A stretch of DNA of 64,000 bases from positions 58,262 to 122,261 of the forward strand of contig JADJMO010000030.1 of NCBI GenBank assembly GCA_016709545.1. Reading direction: 5' to 3'. Position numbers and translations under genes: made by a program. Positions 17,177 to 27,945 of this stretch are shown here, piece by piece. The stretch comes from Myxococcales bacterium (GTDB lineage Bacteria; Myxococcota_A; Polyangia; Polyangiales; JADJMO01). The notes below the pieces were generated by a model. That model did no database searches. It was not told the origin of the DNA and was given only the letters and a program-made list of their open reading frames with translations. Every line of letters starts with the position of its first letter. Position 1 is the stretch's first letter.

Positions 17177-18411
17177 CCTTCGGGGCGGTCGCCGTCGACG
17201 CGGGAGACCTCCCGCTCGGCGGCGGCTTGCTCGCGCTCCTGCGCCCAGCGCTCGCGAGCACCGAGCCGGGCGGCGTCGTGGCGCTGCTCTCCACGAGCCG
17301 CGCGACGGCGCAGGATCTCCCCTCGTTCTGCCGCGCGGAGCGGCACGAGTACCTGGGCGCCGAGGCGCTGCCCGACGGACAGACGCGCCACCTCATCCGG
17401 CGGGGACCGTTCAGCGTGCCGAAGCACGCGCGCGAGGCGCCCCTCTCGCTCGCCACCGGGCCCATGACGGCGGCCGCCATGCTCGCTGCGGTGCCGATGC
17501 CCGACGCGGCGACCCCGGACACGGCGTTCGCGCCGCGCGGCGCGCAGGTGGAGCCAGGGGGGCCGACGTACCCCTTCAGCCTCGTGAAGCGTGACCTGGT
17601 CGCGCCGCCGGAGATCGCGGCGCTCTACGATCAAGCCGTCGCCGCGCAGTGGAACGCGGCGACCGACATTCCCTGGAACGAGCTCGTGGAGCTCGACCCG
17701 CGGATCGAGCGCGCGGTGGGCCAGATCATGACCTTCCTCGCGGAGAACGAGCTCGCGGCGCTGTACGTGCCGGCGCGCTTCCTGCCGCGCATCCACCCGG
17801 CGTTCGTCGAGACTTCGATGTTCCTCGCGACCCAGCTCGCGGACGAGGCACGGCACGCCCACGTGTACCTCGCCCGGGCACGCGCGCAGGGTGGGAGCCT
17901 CGGGACGAGCTCCGCGGTCACCGGGTACTCGCTGCGCGGCCTGCTCGAGCCCGAGGACTTCGTCGAGTCCACGTTCCTGCTCTCGGTGCTCGGCGAGGGC
18001 ACGTTCCTCGACCTCCTGCGGTTCGTCGAGGCCCACGCGCCCGACCGCTGCACGCAGGAGATCGCGCGCCGCACGCGGCTCGACGAGGCGCGCCACGTTC
18101 ACTTCGGGCTCGCCCACGTGCGGCACGCGCTCGCCCACGATCCGACCGTGTTCGCGCGCCTCGAGGCCGCGACGCTGCGCCGGGCCGCCTCGCTCCCCGC
18201 GACCGCGTCGGCGCCCGCGCCCCTCGCCGACGCGCTGGTGCTGCTCGCCGCGGGCAGCGTCGAGCCGGCGAAGGTGGCGCGCGGGCACGAGGCCTATCGC
18301 GCGCTCCTCGAGGAGATGCACGAGGCGCGACGGAAGAGGCTCGTCCACGCGGGGTTCGACGAGGCGCAGGCCGATCGACTGTCGCTCCTGCACACCCCGA
18401 ACTTCATGTGA
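17173..18411 (+). CDS. Degenerate TusA-like domain fused to ferritin-like diiron protein
   Basis: 412 residues. Residues about 1-80 resemble the TusA sulfur-carrier fold (LSTSRATAQDLPSFCRAERH, then a late RHLIRRG strand), but the essential CPxP is replaced by LPLGG, so a persulfide role is unlikely. Residues about 130-360 are a four-helix ferritin-like diiron domain. Candidate metal ligands are Glu191/193, E225-x2-H228 (DEARH), Glu275 (LGEGTF) and E305-x2-H308 (DEARH), the E, ExxH, E, ExxH set of diiron oxygenases and N-oxygenases. The QWNAATDIPW entry resembles other diiron oxygenases. GTG 17173 overlaps the PhnD-like stop. Likely O2-activating; the substrate is unknown. Confidence 0.78.
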   Translation: MTFGAVAVDAGDLPLGGGLLALLRPALASTEPGGVVALLSTSRATAQDLPSFCRAERHEYLGAEALPDGQTRHLIRRGPFSVPKHAREAPLSLATGPMTAAAMLAAVPMPDAATPDTAFAPRGAQVEPGGPTYPFSLVKRDLVAPPEIAALYDQAVAAQWNAATDIPWNELVELDPRIERAVGQIMTFLAENELAALYVPARFLPRIHPAFVETSMFLATQLADEARHAHVYLARARAQGGSLGTSSAVTGYSLRGLLEPEDFVESTFLLSVLGEGTFLDLLRFVEAHAPDRCTQEIARRTRLDEARHVHFGLAHVRHALAHDPTVFARLEAATLRRAASLPATASAPAPLADALVLLAAGSVEPAKVARGHEAYRALLEEMHEARRKRLVHAGFDEAQADRLSLLHTPNFM

Positions 18412-18426
18412 CACCCCCGCGCGATC

Positions 18427-18444
18427 CGTCACGCAGGCGTGACG
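18427..18444. repeat. Inverted repeat after diiron operon
   Basis: Perfect 8-bp arms CGTCACGC and GCGTGACG separated by AG, 15 bases after the diiron gene stop and 52 bases before the next lipoprotein. The two-base loop is too tight for a normal stem and no T-run follows, so an operator for the lipoprotein gene at 18497 is more likely than an intrinsic terminator. Confidence 0.35.
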
Positions 18445-18496
18445 CCGACGCGCAAGATTCACGAGAATGCAGGTCGGCACGTATGCTGCTGGTGCC

Positions 18497-19594
18497 ATGC
18501 CCGTGAAGTCCCGTCTCCTCCTCGTAGGTCTCGTGACCGTGGTGTTCGCGGGCTGCAGCAGCGGCACGGTGGATGCGCCGGTGGACGAGTTCGGCGACCC
18601 GCCGGTCGACGAGGGCCTCGATCCGGATTTCGACGACGGCCTCGCAGCCTCGCTCGGTGACGACATCGACGCGCTCGCGCCCCCCGGTGATCCCACGACG
18701 CCGCCCGACCCGACCAAGAAGCCACGCTGCGACGCGACCGCGAAGGCCGGCAAGCACTGCGCGGGCGACCACATCGAGAACGGCGCCAAGAACACCCTCT
18801 ATGCGTGCACGGGGCCGAACGTGGACGCGACCGCGGTGGCGGTGTGCGCGGGTGGCTGCGTCGTCTCGCCGACAGGCGCGGATGGCGCGTGCGCCGCGGC
18901 GCCGACCCCGACCTGCGACGCGACGGCGAAGACGGGCGACTACTGTGGCGGCGACAAGGTCTCCTACGCGAGCCCCAACACGCTCTATCACTGCGCGGGC
19001 CCGGGCAAGGCCACGGTGGTGAAGGTGTGCCCCGCGGGGTGCGTGGTCGCGCCCGCGGGCACGGACGACTACTGCAAGGCGGCGGCGCCTCCGGGTGAGA
19101 CCCCGGCCGCCGCCGCCTGCCCGCACGTGGCCGCGATCCTCAAGTGGGGCCTGCACCCGACCGCGTCGGATCGCCTGCGGTGCGCGGGGATCACCGCGGC
19201 GCGCATCAGCCAGACCATCGGCTACGCGACGGCGTCCGCGGGCACCCACGCCGCGGACGGCTCGGTCGGCGGCGCCCAGTATTCGGCGGCCACGGACCTC
19301 AGCGTCAAGGGGCTCACCGACGCCCAGGTGAAGGTGCTGATCGCCAAGCTCGACGCCCTCGGGTTCGCCGCGTTCTTCCGCAACCCGGGCCACGACGGGT
19401 GGCCTTCGTCGGAGGCGCGCCACGTCCACGCGGTGTTTGCCGGGGCGAAGATGAAGAGCTCGCTGCGCTCGCAGATCGCCGATTTCCTCGCCGGCAAGAA
19501 CGGCCTCGCGAGCCACACGACGTACTCGTTCTACCAGGCGCCGGTGGACGTGAAGGCGTACATCAAGAAGATCTTCGACGCCGCGAACCCGTGA
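18497..19594 (+). CDS. Lipoprotein with two Cys-rich repeats and a C-terminal domain of unknown function
   Basis: 365 residues. Starts MPVKSRLLLVGLVTVV with lipobox FAGC; an acidic linker follows. Two tandem modules of about 60 residues share the pattern CDATAK[A/T]G, GD, NTLY, C.GPG or C.GPN, VC.(A)GCV and P.G.D (residues about 76-200). The C-terminal 150 residues contain GHDGWPSSEARHVHAVFAG, where an H-x-H arrangement could bind metal, as in some cell-wall peptidases; this is speculative because no full family motif was recognised. The ATG at 18497 gives the signal peptide; the open frame extends further upstream without signal features. Confidence 0.7.
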   Translation: MPVKSRLLLVGLVTVVFAGCSSGTVDAPVDEFGDPPVDEGLDPDFDDGLAASLGDDIDALAPPGDPTTPPDPTKKPRCDATAKAGKHCAGDHIENGAKNTLYACTGPNVDATAVAVCAGGCVVSPTGADGACAAAPTPTCDATAKTGDYCGGDKVSYASPNTLYHCAGPGKATVVKVCPAGCVVAPAGTDDYCKAAAPPGETPAAAACPHVAAILKWGLHPTASDRLRCAGITAARISQTIGYATASAGTHAADGSVGGAQYSAATDLSVKGLTDAQVKVLIAKLDALGFAAFFRNPGHDGWPSSEARHVHAVFAGAKMKSSLRSQIADFLAGKNGLASHTTYSFYQAPVDVKAYIKKIFDAANP

Positions 19595-19899
19595 AGTAGC
19601 TTCGGCGCATGGCCGCGAAGCCGCGGAGCGAGGTCTCCGGCGCGCGAGCCGGCGGCCCGGCGACTGCACGCGCTCATCGTCGCCACCGTGCGCAGTTCCG
19701 TCGTGGGCAGCAGTCGGCCGGTCCCCCAGTACCGCACGAGGGCGGGCGCGAGGGCCGACGGCGGGCGCGCGGGGGGGGTCGGCACGCGGCGGAAGAAGCT
19801 CGAGACCTCTCGACCGAAGCCTTCCGGCGGGGCCCGCGACCGGGCGAGGTGGAAAGCTGAGCGGTTGCTGCGCCGTCGACGGGCTGCCAAGGAGCCAGC
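19595..19899. other. Intergenic stretch without a recognisable gene
   Basis: 305 bases between two plus-strand genes. Short open frames on both strands have Arg/Ala/Pro-rich, shadow-like translations. An AAGGAG ribosome-binding site (19889-19894) belongs to the gene starting at 19900. A run of nine G lies near 19771. No terminator hairpin with T-run or known RNA is visible. Confidence 0.5.
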
Positions 19900-20406
19900 A
19901 TGCGCAACCAGAAGCTCCAGATCGCCGGCGCCGTCGCCGCACTGATCGTCGGCGGGATCTTCGCCGGCAGCATCGGCAACGTCGTCGCCTACTGGGAGAA
20001 CCGCGCGAAGTGCGAGTCGCCCGTCTCGGGCGCGAAGCTCGAGGCCCTCGAGCTCGGGCTCCCCGAAGGAGCCAAGGTGTGCCGCGTGAGGGAGCTCGGC
20101 GCCGGAACCCACGAGCTCCACCTGGTGGCCGCCTCGCCAGGGCCGGTGTGCTTCGCGAGCTTCGGGCTGCTCGGCTGCCCCACGCTGTCGAAGGCCACCC
20201 TGCAATGGACGCTCGCGATGACCGGCGCGGGGTGGGAGTCCGAGGCCTGGCAGAAGAAGACCGACTCCGCCGACGGGCGCTTCGTCCGCTCCAGCGGCTC
20301 GGCGTCGATCTCCCTGTTCATCACACGCCACAGCGAGATCACCGGGCACATGATGGTGACGGTCCGCGAGAAGAACAAGAAGGGCCACGCCACCGACGAC
20401 GACTGA
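19900..20406 (+). CDS. Predicted single-pass membrane protein, unknown function
   Basis: 168 residues. An N-terminal helix (LQIAGAVAALIVGGIFAGSI) is followed by a periplasmic domain with four cysteines (AKCESP, KVCRV, PVCFASFGLLGC) that could form two disulfides. The end is hydrophilic and charged (EKNKKGHATDDD). The start is secure: AAGGAG lies five bases before ATG 19900. No family recognised. Four bases separate its stop from the convergent Cys-rich lipoprotein. Confidence 0.7.
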   Translation: MRNQKLQIAGAVAALIVGGIFAGSIGNVVAYWENRAKCESPVSGAKLEALELGLPEGAKVCRVRELGAGTHELHLVAASPGPVCFASFGLLGCPTLSKATLQWTLAMTGAGWESEAWQKKTDSADGRFVRSSGSASISLFITRHSEITGHMMVTVREKNKKGHATDDD

Positions 20407-20409
20407 AGG

Positions 20410-21000
20410 CTACTTGCCACCACCGGGCAGCGTCTCCGGTCGTCGGCACGTGGTCACGGGCATCTCCTTGTTGCAGATGAGCCCGAGGGCGCACTCCCAC
20501 GTGGTGCACGGCTCTCCTTCGATCGGGAGGCGACAGACTCCACCGCTGCAGATGCGTCCTGCCGCGCACTCGGCCTTGCAGGCCGTCCCGACGTCGGGCC
20601 GGCAAATGGAGCCGGAACAGCGATGGCCAGGCGCACACCGATTGGCGAGGCATGCCTGGCCCTCGCCCGGTGCGGGCACGCACTTCCCATCGCCACACGC
20701 GAGGCCCTCGCGGCACGAGCTCGTGATCGCGACACCAGACCCCCACTGCGAGCAGTCGCTGCCGAGTTCACCCGGCGGCTGGCACACGCCGCCGAGGCAC
20801 AGCAGGCCCGGGTCGCAGCGGACGCTCTTCACACATGAACTGTAGGAGAGCCAGTCCGACGAGGGGACGCACCCGGGCACCTTGGTGACGATGCACTTGC
20901 CACCCTGGGTTCCCTCGGGTGGCGGATCTGTGGCCACCAGATCGACCATGCAACCAGGCATGGTCAGCGTGAACAGGAGGGCGAGGAAGGCACGCGGCAT
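20410..21000 (-). CDS. Cys-rich lipoprotein, Dickkopf/EGF-like spacing
   Basis: 196 residues; MPRAFLALLFTLTMPGC gives signal and lipobox. About 26 cysteines occur in repeated modules of the form G..C....C..G..C..G.C (for example ACLANRCAPGHRCSGSICRP and ACKAECAAGRICSGGVCRL), as seen in many Myxococcota surface lipoproteins annotated as Dickkopf N-terminal cysteine-rich. ATG 21000 is used because the open frame upstream has no signal sequence. Divergent from the histidine kinase remnant at 21143. Function unknown; perhaps adhesion or inhibitor (inference). Confidence 0.75.
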   Translation of the reverse strand: MPRAFLALLFTLTMPGCMVDLVATDPPPEGTQGGKCIVTKVPGCVPSSDWLSYSSCVKSVRCDPGLLCLGGVCQPPGELGSDCSQWGSGVAITSSCREGLACGDGKCVPAPGEGQACLANRCAPGHRCSGSICRPDVGTACKAECAAGRICSGGVCRLPIEGEPCTTWECALGLICNKEMPVTTCRRPETLPGGGK

Positions 21001-21142
21001 GGCCCACGCCTTCAGCACGAGTGATGCCAGCGAAAGACGTCGACGATCTGGCTGGGCGGCGCAGCGATGAAACCAACCCCTGCACCTGGGTGTGCAGAAG
21101 GATGCACACCCGCACCGGGCCACCGCCCTCTACGATCGAGGC

Positions 21143-22638
21143 GTGCGCCACTTGCTCGCGCTGATCACCTGCGCCGGACACCTCGTCCTGCTGGTGCTCG
21201 TGATGGCGCGCGGTGGCCGCAGCCCGCTCACCCTGCCCCTCGGCGCGCTCGCGCTCGACCTGTTCCTGTTCAACGCCGCCACGCTGGCGTTCCGGCTGAC
21301 CGGTCGCGAGGCCTGGCACGCGCTCGACGACGCGGCCTCGCCGTTCGCGATGGCTCTCACGTTCCACGTGGTCGCGGTGTTCGTGGGGAAGGCGCGCCGC
21401 CTCCGCCCGGTGCTCGCGCTGTTCTACGCGTTCTTCACCGCCTTCGCGGCGTGGACGGTGTGGCGGTTCGCGCGCGACGGCGCGATGCCGTTCGGGTGGT
21501 CCTACACGTTCCTCGTCTGCGAGCTCGTGATCATGCCCTGGACCGCGCTCCTGCTCGTCCAGCACCTGCGCACCACCACCGACGAGAAGGAGCTGCTCCG
21601 CGCGCGGATGATCCTCACGGCGCTGCTCGTGTCGATCGCGTTTGGCATGACCGAGTTCGTCGACACGCTGGGCTTCGTGGGGATGCCTCGCCTCGCCGAC
21701 GTGGGCACGCTGGTGTCGGCCACACTGCTCGTCACGGTGACCCTTCGGCTCGAGCTCCTCGGGCGTGAAGCTGCCGACGAGCGCGCGCTCGCCTGGGCCC
21801 GTCCTCCTCGGCGGGCTCGGGGCGCTCGGCTACGTCGCCGCCCTGCGCTGGCTCGCGGCGGGCACCGCGCTCGTGACCGTCGTCGCCGGCGTCGTCACGC
21901 TCGCCCTGCTCTCGGGCACCCGCGACGTGTTCGGTGCGCTCGCGCGCGAGCGGAGCCGTGCGCAGGAGCTCGCCACGCTGGGCCGGTTCTCGGCGCAGAT
22001 GTCCCACGACCTCAAGAACCCGCTCGCGGCGCTGCACGGCGCCGTGCAGTTCCTGGAAGAGGAGCGGCGGGCGGGTCGCTCGATCGACGGTCAGGGCGAG
22101 TTCCTCACGCTGATGCACCAGCAGATCGAGCGCATCGCGCGGGTGCTGGAGCGATACGGGCGCCTCTCGCGGGTCGAGCCCGTGAAGGAGCCGATCGACC
22201 CCAACGCCCTCGTCGAGCGCGCGCTCGGCCTGCAGACGTTCGCGCTGCCAGCCGGCATCACCCTCGAGCGCGAGCTCACCCCCGGAATCGGCGCGTGTCG
22301 TCTGGACGCCGACCTGGTCGTCGTCGCCCTGGTGAACGTCCTGCAGAACGCGGCAGAAGCCGTCGGCGCGCGGGGCCGGATCCACGTCTCCACCTCTGCG
22401 CTCGCCGGCGGTCCAGGGGTCGAGATCGCGGTCATCGACGATGGTCCAGGGATGGATCCGCGCACGCGAGCGCGGGCGCTCGAGGACTTCTTCACCACCA
22501 AGGCGCAGGGGCAGGCACAGGCTGCCCACCGCGTAGCGCGCATCGTCGAGGGCGCACGGGGGGGCGCTCCTGCTCGGCGACGGTCCCGGGGGCCGGGGCA
22601 CGCGGGTGTGCATGCGGCTCCCCGATCGCTCCACCTAG
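21143..22638 (+). pseudogene. Membrane histidine kinase, multiple frameshifts
   Basis: Frame-broken sensor kinase. GTG 21143 opens a multi-helix membrane region (HLLALITCAGHLVLLVLVMA, FAMALTFHVVAVFVG, SATLLVTVTLRLELL). The frame changes near 21770, then a final membrane helix and the kinase core follow: MSHDLKNPLAALHGAVQF (H-box), LNVLQNAAEAVG (N-box), VIDDGPGMDP (G1). The second G-box near 22500-22560 is scrambled by at least two further frame changes, ending with GDGPGGRGTRVCMRLP in a third frame. The reconstructed protein would be about 495 residues. Several breaks in one gene suggest true decay or a poor assembly patch. It precedes its regulator by 14 bases. Confidence 0.75.
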
Positions 22639-22652
22639 TCTACACTCGCTCC

Positions 22653-23952
<1,300 letters not shown>

Positions 23953-23956
<4 letters not shown>

Positions 23957-25672
23957 GGCCAGAGCCCGCCGCCCACCGTGGGGCGCGTCGAGGCGAGCGC
24001 CGCGGTGGTCGGGCCACCAACCCCGGGCAGGTCGAACGCCGGCGTGAAGGCGAGGAACACGGTGAACGGGTCCACGCCGGGCGTGCGCTGCGTGAACGGC
24101 GAGCCGAAGGCGAAGTCGAGGCGCACCGCGACGCGGTCGATCTGCGGCGCGACGAGGCGCAGCCCTGCACCGAGCGCGTGCCGCGGCGAGAGCGCGCGCT
24201 CGGGGCCGAAGGCGTCGCCGACGTCGTAGAAGCCGACGCCGCCGAACACGAGCCCCGCGAGCACCACCGAGGGCGAACGCAGCTCCACGTGCGCGGTGAC
24301 CAGGTTCTCGCCCGAGAGGAAGCGCGTCGGGTAGCCGCGCAGCTCGCCCTCACCGCCGAGCACCGAGCGCGCGCGCAGGGAGTTGCGCGGGCAAAGCAGG
24401 CCCTGACCGTCGAACACGACGCGGCCGATCGGGGTCCGCGGCGAGACGACACGGAGGTGCGACGCGAGGCCGAGATCCTGGATCGCACCGCCGCTCGTCT
24501 CGACGGAGGCGGACACCGAGAGCGCGCCGAACCCGTCGCCGAGCGCGACGGTCTCGCGGAGGCCGAGCGAGGCGCCGAGCAGGGCGCGATCGGAGAGCCC
24601 CTTCAGCGGCGCGTACACCCGCGCGACCACCTCGGGTCCGAGCGGAACGTCCTCGGCGAGGCCGAGCGTCTCGACGTCCCAGGTGCGGAGGAACCGCGCG
24701 GTGTACGCCCGCGCCTGCAGCCACGGCCCGACCCGGCGCTCGCCACGAGGCACCTCTCCCTGCAGGAAGTTCGTGACGCTGCCGGCGGGGTAGCCGTTCG
24801 CGTCGGGCACCTCGTAGGCGCGGCGCGTGGCCTCGACCCCGAGGGAGAGATCGAGCTTGTGCACGCGCCCGAGCGAGCGGCTCACGTTGGCGCCCCACGT
24901 GAGGGTGCGGGCGCGCCAGGCCCAGGGCAACGCGCCCTCGTAGAGCGCCACGCGGGCGTCGACGTACCGGCGCACGATCTCCTGCTTCACGTCCATGCCA
25001 GCGAGGAAGCCCCAGGTGGCGGTGGTCGCGAACAGCGGGCGCGACACCGAACGTGCCCGTGCCGCCCTCGAGCTGCTTGGTCTCCCGATGCGATCCACGC
25101 CGCCCGAGCCGCTCCAGGCGAGTCGCTGGCCCTCGACGCGCGGATCCGCGAGCCCGAGCGCGAGCGACCAGGAGAGCGGGCGCACCGTCGTCTCGAGCCA
25201 CGCGGTGCGGTGGGTGCCCGCGACGTTGGACTCGCGCGGCTTGAGGTAGAGACGGTCGAGGCCACCCGGCCCGTAGATCACCTCGAAGTCGACGAAGAGG
25301 CTCCACACGTCCTTGGTGACGACGAGGAGGCGGACCGTGTCGGGACGCGAGCCCTCGACCACCGTGACGATCACCAGGGAGAACTGCGGGAGGCGACGGA
25401 GGTTTCGGGCGGACTCGTCGGCGAGCGTGCGCTGGTAGGGCTCGCCGACGCTCAGCAGGAGCTCCCGCAGCACGATCGATCGGCGCGTGGTGACGTGCGC
25501 CGCGTCGAGGAAGAGCGGGGCCGGGTCGCGGGGCTCGATCCGGGTCGAGCGTGACGGCCTCGATCGCCTCGATCGTCTTGTGCTCGGCACCTGGGCCCGC
25601 GAGCTTGCGGCCGGCGAGCGCGTCCCGCACGGCGGGCTCCTCGTAGGTGGAGTACTCGGCGACCTCGCCCAT
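23953..25672 (-). CDS. Omp85/BamA-like surface barrel protein, frameshifted
   Basis: Outer-membrane Omp85-type protein of about 570 residues. The N-terminal segment has a POTRA-like feature (TTRRSIVLRELLLSVGEPY, then LRRLPQFSLVIVTVVEG); the C-terminus has the typical barrel strands with ELRGYPTRFLSGENLV (cf. the RGY strand), FYDVGDAF and GAGLRLVAPQIDRVAVRLDF. Frames change near 25546 and again twice between about 25053 and 25100; there the alternative frame ETKQLEGGTGTFG fits better. No signal peptide is visible before ATG 25672, which an outer-membrane protein needs, so the true 5' end may also be damaged. It lies downstream of the TonB gene on the same strand. Confidence 0.75.
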
Positions 25673-25820
25673 GACCGCCCCCTCGTATCAGAGGGTGGGG
25701 CTGGGAAGGTGGCTGGTCATGCGGCGGGCTTCGCAACCCTCGTGCCCCGAGGTCAGCCGATCCACGGCCGAATCATCCCCACGCCCGTGCAGGCGTGTGC
25801 ACACTGCGCAGCGCCGCGCA

Positions 25821-26626
25821 CTACCGCGAGAAGCGGAGGTGCACCTTCGTCGAGGTCGCGACCGCGGTGCCCGACTTGTCGAGCGCGGGCACGAACGTCT
25901 TCTTCAACAGGCACGTGCGGGCCGCCGCGCCGAAGCCCTGACCCGCGGGCGTCTCACCGAGGACCGTGGCGCTCATGACCTGCCCGCTCGGCTTCACGAC
26001 CACCAGCAACGTCGCGTCGCCCGCGTCGTCGTCGGCGGTCGAGGGGAAGTACCCCTTGCAGGCATCGGCCTCGGCGAGCTTCGGCGCGCGGCTCAGGTCC
26101 GCGGCGGCGACGAGCGTGTCACCCTTGGGAGCAGGCGGGCCCGCCTTCGGCGCGGGGGGTGCGCCCGGGGTCGTGCCGACCGAGCCGGCCTCGCGCCCTC
26201 GGCGCCGACCTCCGCGGTGCCGCCCTTCTGCACGACACCGCTGCCGTACGCGCCGCCGTTCGGATCGGTCACGAACGAGACGGGCTCCTCGCCCTTGGCC
26301 TTCGGCGCGTCGTCGTTCGCGGTCAGCAGTGCGCCGGCCTTCGCGGCGGGCGGGGCGGCGGGCGGCGGGGCCTGCGGCGCGGCGGTCGGTTCCGCCTTCG
26401 CCTCGGGGGCCTTCGGCTCTTCCTTCACCTCTTCCTTCGGGGGCTCCTCCTTCGGAGGCTCGGGGGTCTCGATCTCGATCTCGACCGGCGGCGGCGCGGC
26501 GTGCGCGGGCGCCGGCTGGGCGACCGCCGCGAAGACGATGCCCACGTGCACCAGCACCGCGCCGACGAGGCCCACGCCGAGCGCGCCGCGCTTCTCGGGG
26601 GTCGGGAGCATCGCCTGGGTGTTCAT
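25821..26626 (-). CDS. tonB: TonB-family energy transducer, one frameshift
   Basis: N-terminal anchor GVGLVGAVLVHVGIVFAAVA, a long Pro/Glu/Lys-rich periplasm-spanning region (PPKEEPPKEEVKEEPKAPEA), then after a frame change near 26195 a C-terminal domain with TLLVVVKPSGQVMSATVLGE and KKTFVPALDKSG, matching the TonB C-terminal fold. Repaired length is about 267 residues. TonB couples proton-motive force from ExbB/ExbD to outer-membrane receptors. ATG 26626 overlaps the exbD stop (ATGA), so exbB-exbD-tonB is one operon. A conserved Cys pair (ADACKGY, ARTCLLKK) may form a disulfide. Confidence 0.82.
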
Positions 26627-27027
26627 GCCTTCTTCTCCGCGCCGAATGCGATCTTGGTGATGCCGATCTTCCGCAGCTCGTCGACCACGTGCAGCACGGT
26701 GCCGTGGGGACCGCCTGCGAGCCGAGACGACCGTGCGCAGCCCTTGTGCTTGGCGAACGCGGTCGTGGCGGCGGCGCGGAGGGCCGCGTCGTCCTTGGCC
26801 TCGACGCCGTCGACCTTCACGTGCCCTTCGCGGTCGATAGCGACCGTGAACACCACCTGCACCTCGGAGGCCGAGGCCGCGCGGGGCAGGTCCATCGGCA
26901 CGCCCTGCGAGACCATCATCTTCGCGGTGACCATGAAGATGATGAGCAGCACGAGGGTGATGTCGACGAGCGGCGTGATGTTGATGCCGGTGATGGAGTC
27001 TTCGTCGTTCTGGGCAGCGGAGGCCAT
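26623..27027 (-). CDS. exbD: ExbD/TolR-type biopolymer transport protein
   Basis: 134 residues. GINITPLVDITLVLLIIFMV carries the membrane helix and the Asp (VDI) that conducts protons in ExbD. The periplasmic domain contains VFTVAIDREGHVKVDGV and VLHVVDELRKIG. A stretch around residues 95-105 (GCARSSRLAGG) does not fit the family, but the neighbouring frame reads LRTVVSA there, so two compensating indels near 26745 and 26715 are likely. ATG 27027 lies one base after the exbB stop. Confidence 0.88.
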   Translation of the reverse strand: MASAAQNDEDSITGINITPLVDITLVLLIIFMVTAKMMVSQGVPMDLPRAASASEVQVVFTVAIDREGHVKVDGVEAKDDAALRAAATTAFAKHKGCARSSRLAGGPHGTVLHVVDELRKIGITKIAFGAEKKA

Positions 27028-27028
27028 G

Positions 27029-27742
27029 TCACACCTCCCGCGCGGCCGGGATGGCCGAGATGCGGAGGCTCGAGCTCGAGCTGCGTACGTCGATCCGGCG
27101 GGGCGCGGCGGGCGTGCCCTCGAGGTGCGAGAGCAGGAGGCGGGTGAGCGCCTCGGTGCTCGCGACGATCGACTTGATGCGACGCTGGAACCAGTTGAAC
27201 GCGGCGACGGCCGGGATGGCCACCGCGAGGCCGATCGCCGTCGCGACGAGCGCCTCGGCGATGCTGCCCATGACGGCGCTGCCGCCCGAGCTCGAGGTCG
27301 CCGCCTCGCCGAGCTTGTCGAAGGCCTGGATGATGCCGATGACGGTGCCGAGGAGGCCGATGAACGGAGCGTTGTTGCCGAGCGTGCCGAGGAACGCGAG
27401 GCGACGCTCGAGGCGCAGGCGCTGGAGCGCGGTCGCGCCGATCATGGCCTCGGCGGCGGCGTTGGGGCCGCGCTCGGCCTGCTCGAGGCCCGCGACGACG
27501 ACGGCCGCTTCGACCGTGTCCTCCTCGGCCATCGCCTTGCGCGCGGCCTCGAGGTCGCCGGCGCGGAGCTTCTGATCGAGCTTCTTCACGAGGCGCGGCA
27601 GGTCGCCCTCGGCGCTCCGGAAGAACCAAGCGCGCTCGATCATGATGGCGACGCTGGCGACCGAGAGCCCGATCATCGTGTACATGATGGGAGCCGCGCC
27701 CATCGAGAGCATGAGAGCCTTGGATTTGGTGACGATGTCCAT
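27029..27742 (-). CDS. exbB: ExbB/TolQ/MotA-type proton channel protein
   Basis: 237 residues with three membrane helices: PIMYTMIGLSVASVAIMIER, APFIGLLGTVIGIIQAFDKL and EALVATAIGLAVAIPAVAAF, with the characteristic GLLGTVIGI and ALVATAIGLAVAIPA motifs. It forms the inner-membrane proton-conducting pentamer with ExbD. ATG 27742 is chosen (MDIVTKSKALML); the open frame to 27922 crosses the spacer and lacks a signal. First gene of exbB-exbD-tonB, divergent from the membrane Ser/Thr kinase at 27946. Confidence 0.9.
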   Translation of the reverse strand: MDIVTKSKALMLSMGAAPIMYTMIGLSVASVAIMIERAWFFRSAEGDLPRLVKKLDQKLRAGDLEAARKAMAEEDTVEAAVVVAGLEQAERGPNAAAEAMIGATALQRLRLERRLAFLGTLGNNAPFIGLLGTVIGIIQAFDKLGEAATSSSGGSAVMGSIAEALVATAIGLAVAIPAVAAFNWFQRRIKSIVASTEALTRLLLSHLEGTPAAPRRIDVRSSSSSLRISAIPAAREV

Positions 27743-27829
27743 GCAACGCCCCTCAGCACGGCACATGCCAGGGTCCACACCGCCGCCGGAAGGCGATTTC
27801 ATCGAGGATTCTCGCGGTCGAGCTCGCCC

Positions 27830-27900
27830 TGTCCGCGCCGGACACCCGTCCGAGAAAACGTCCGGAACCTGTCCGGGCACGAAGGACTCGAAGGACGGAC
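27830..27900. repeat. Cluster of GTCCG/CGGAC elements in divergent promoter region
   Basis: Within 71 bases between exbB and the kinase are TGTCCG-CGC-CGGACA (27830-27844, perfect 6-bp arms), CGTCCG (27847), CGTCCGGA (27859), TGTCCG (27870) and GGACGGAC (27893). The same TGTCCG core recurs just after the kinase at 29510-29561. The clustering suggests binding sites of one regulator serving exbB, the kinase and the receptor operon; the base composition makes chance occurrence possible. Confidence 0.35.
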
Positions 27901-27945
27901 GACCGGGCGTGCATCCAGGCACCCCCGGCGATCGAAAGGGATGAG

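Noticed and set aside
18497..19100. CRISPR or nucleotide tandem repeats
   Set aside because: The repeats are at the protein level (Cys modules and DTG linkers); no regular direct DNA repeats with spacers are present in the window.
19609..19860. 83-codon open frame between two genes
   Set aside because: Arg/Ala-rich, no ribosome-binding site, no codon signal; the next gene has its own AAGGAG site.
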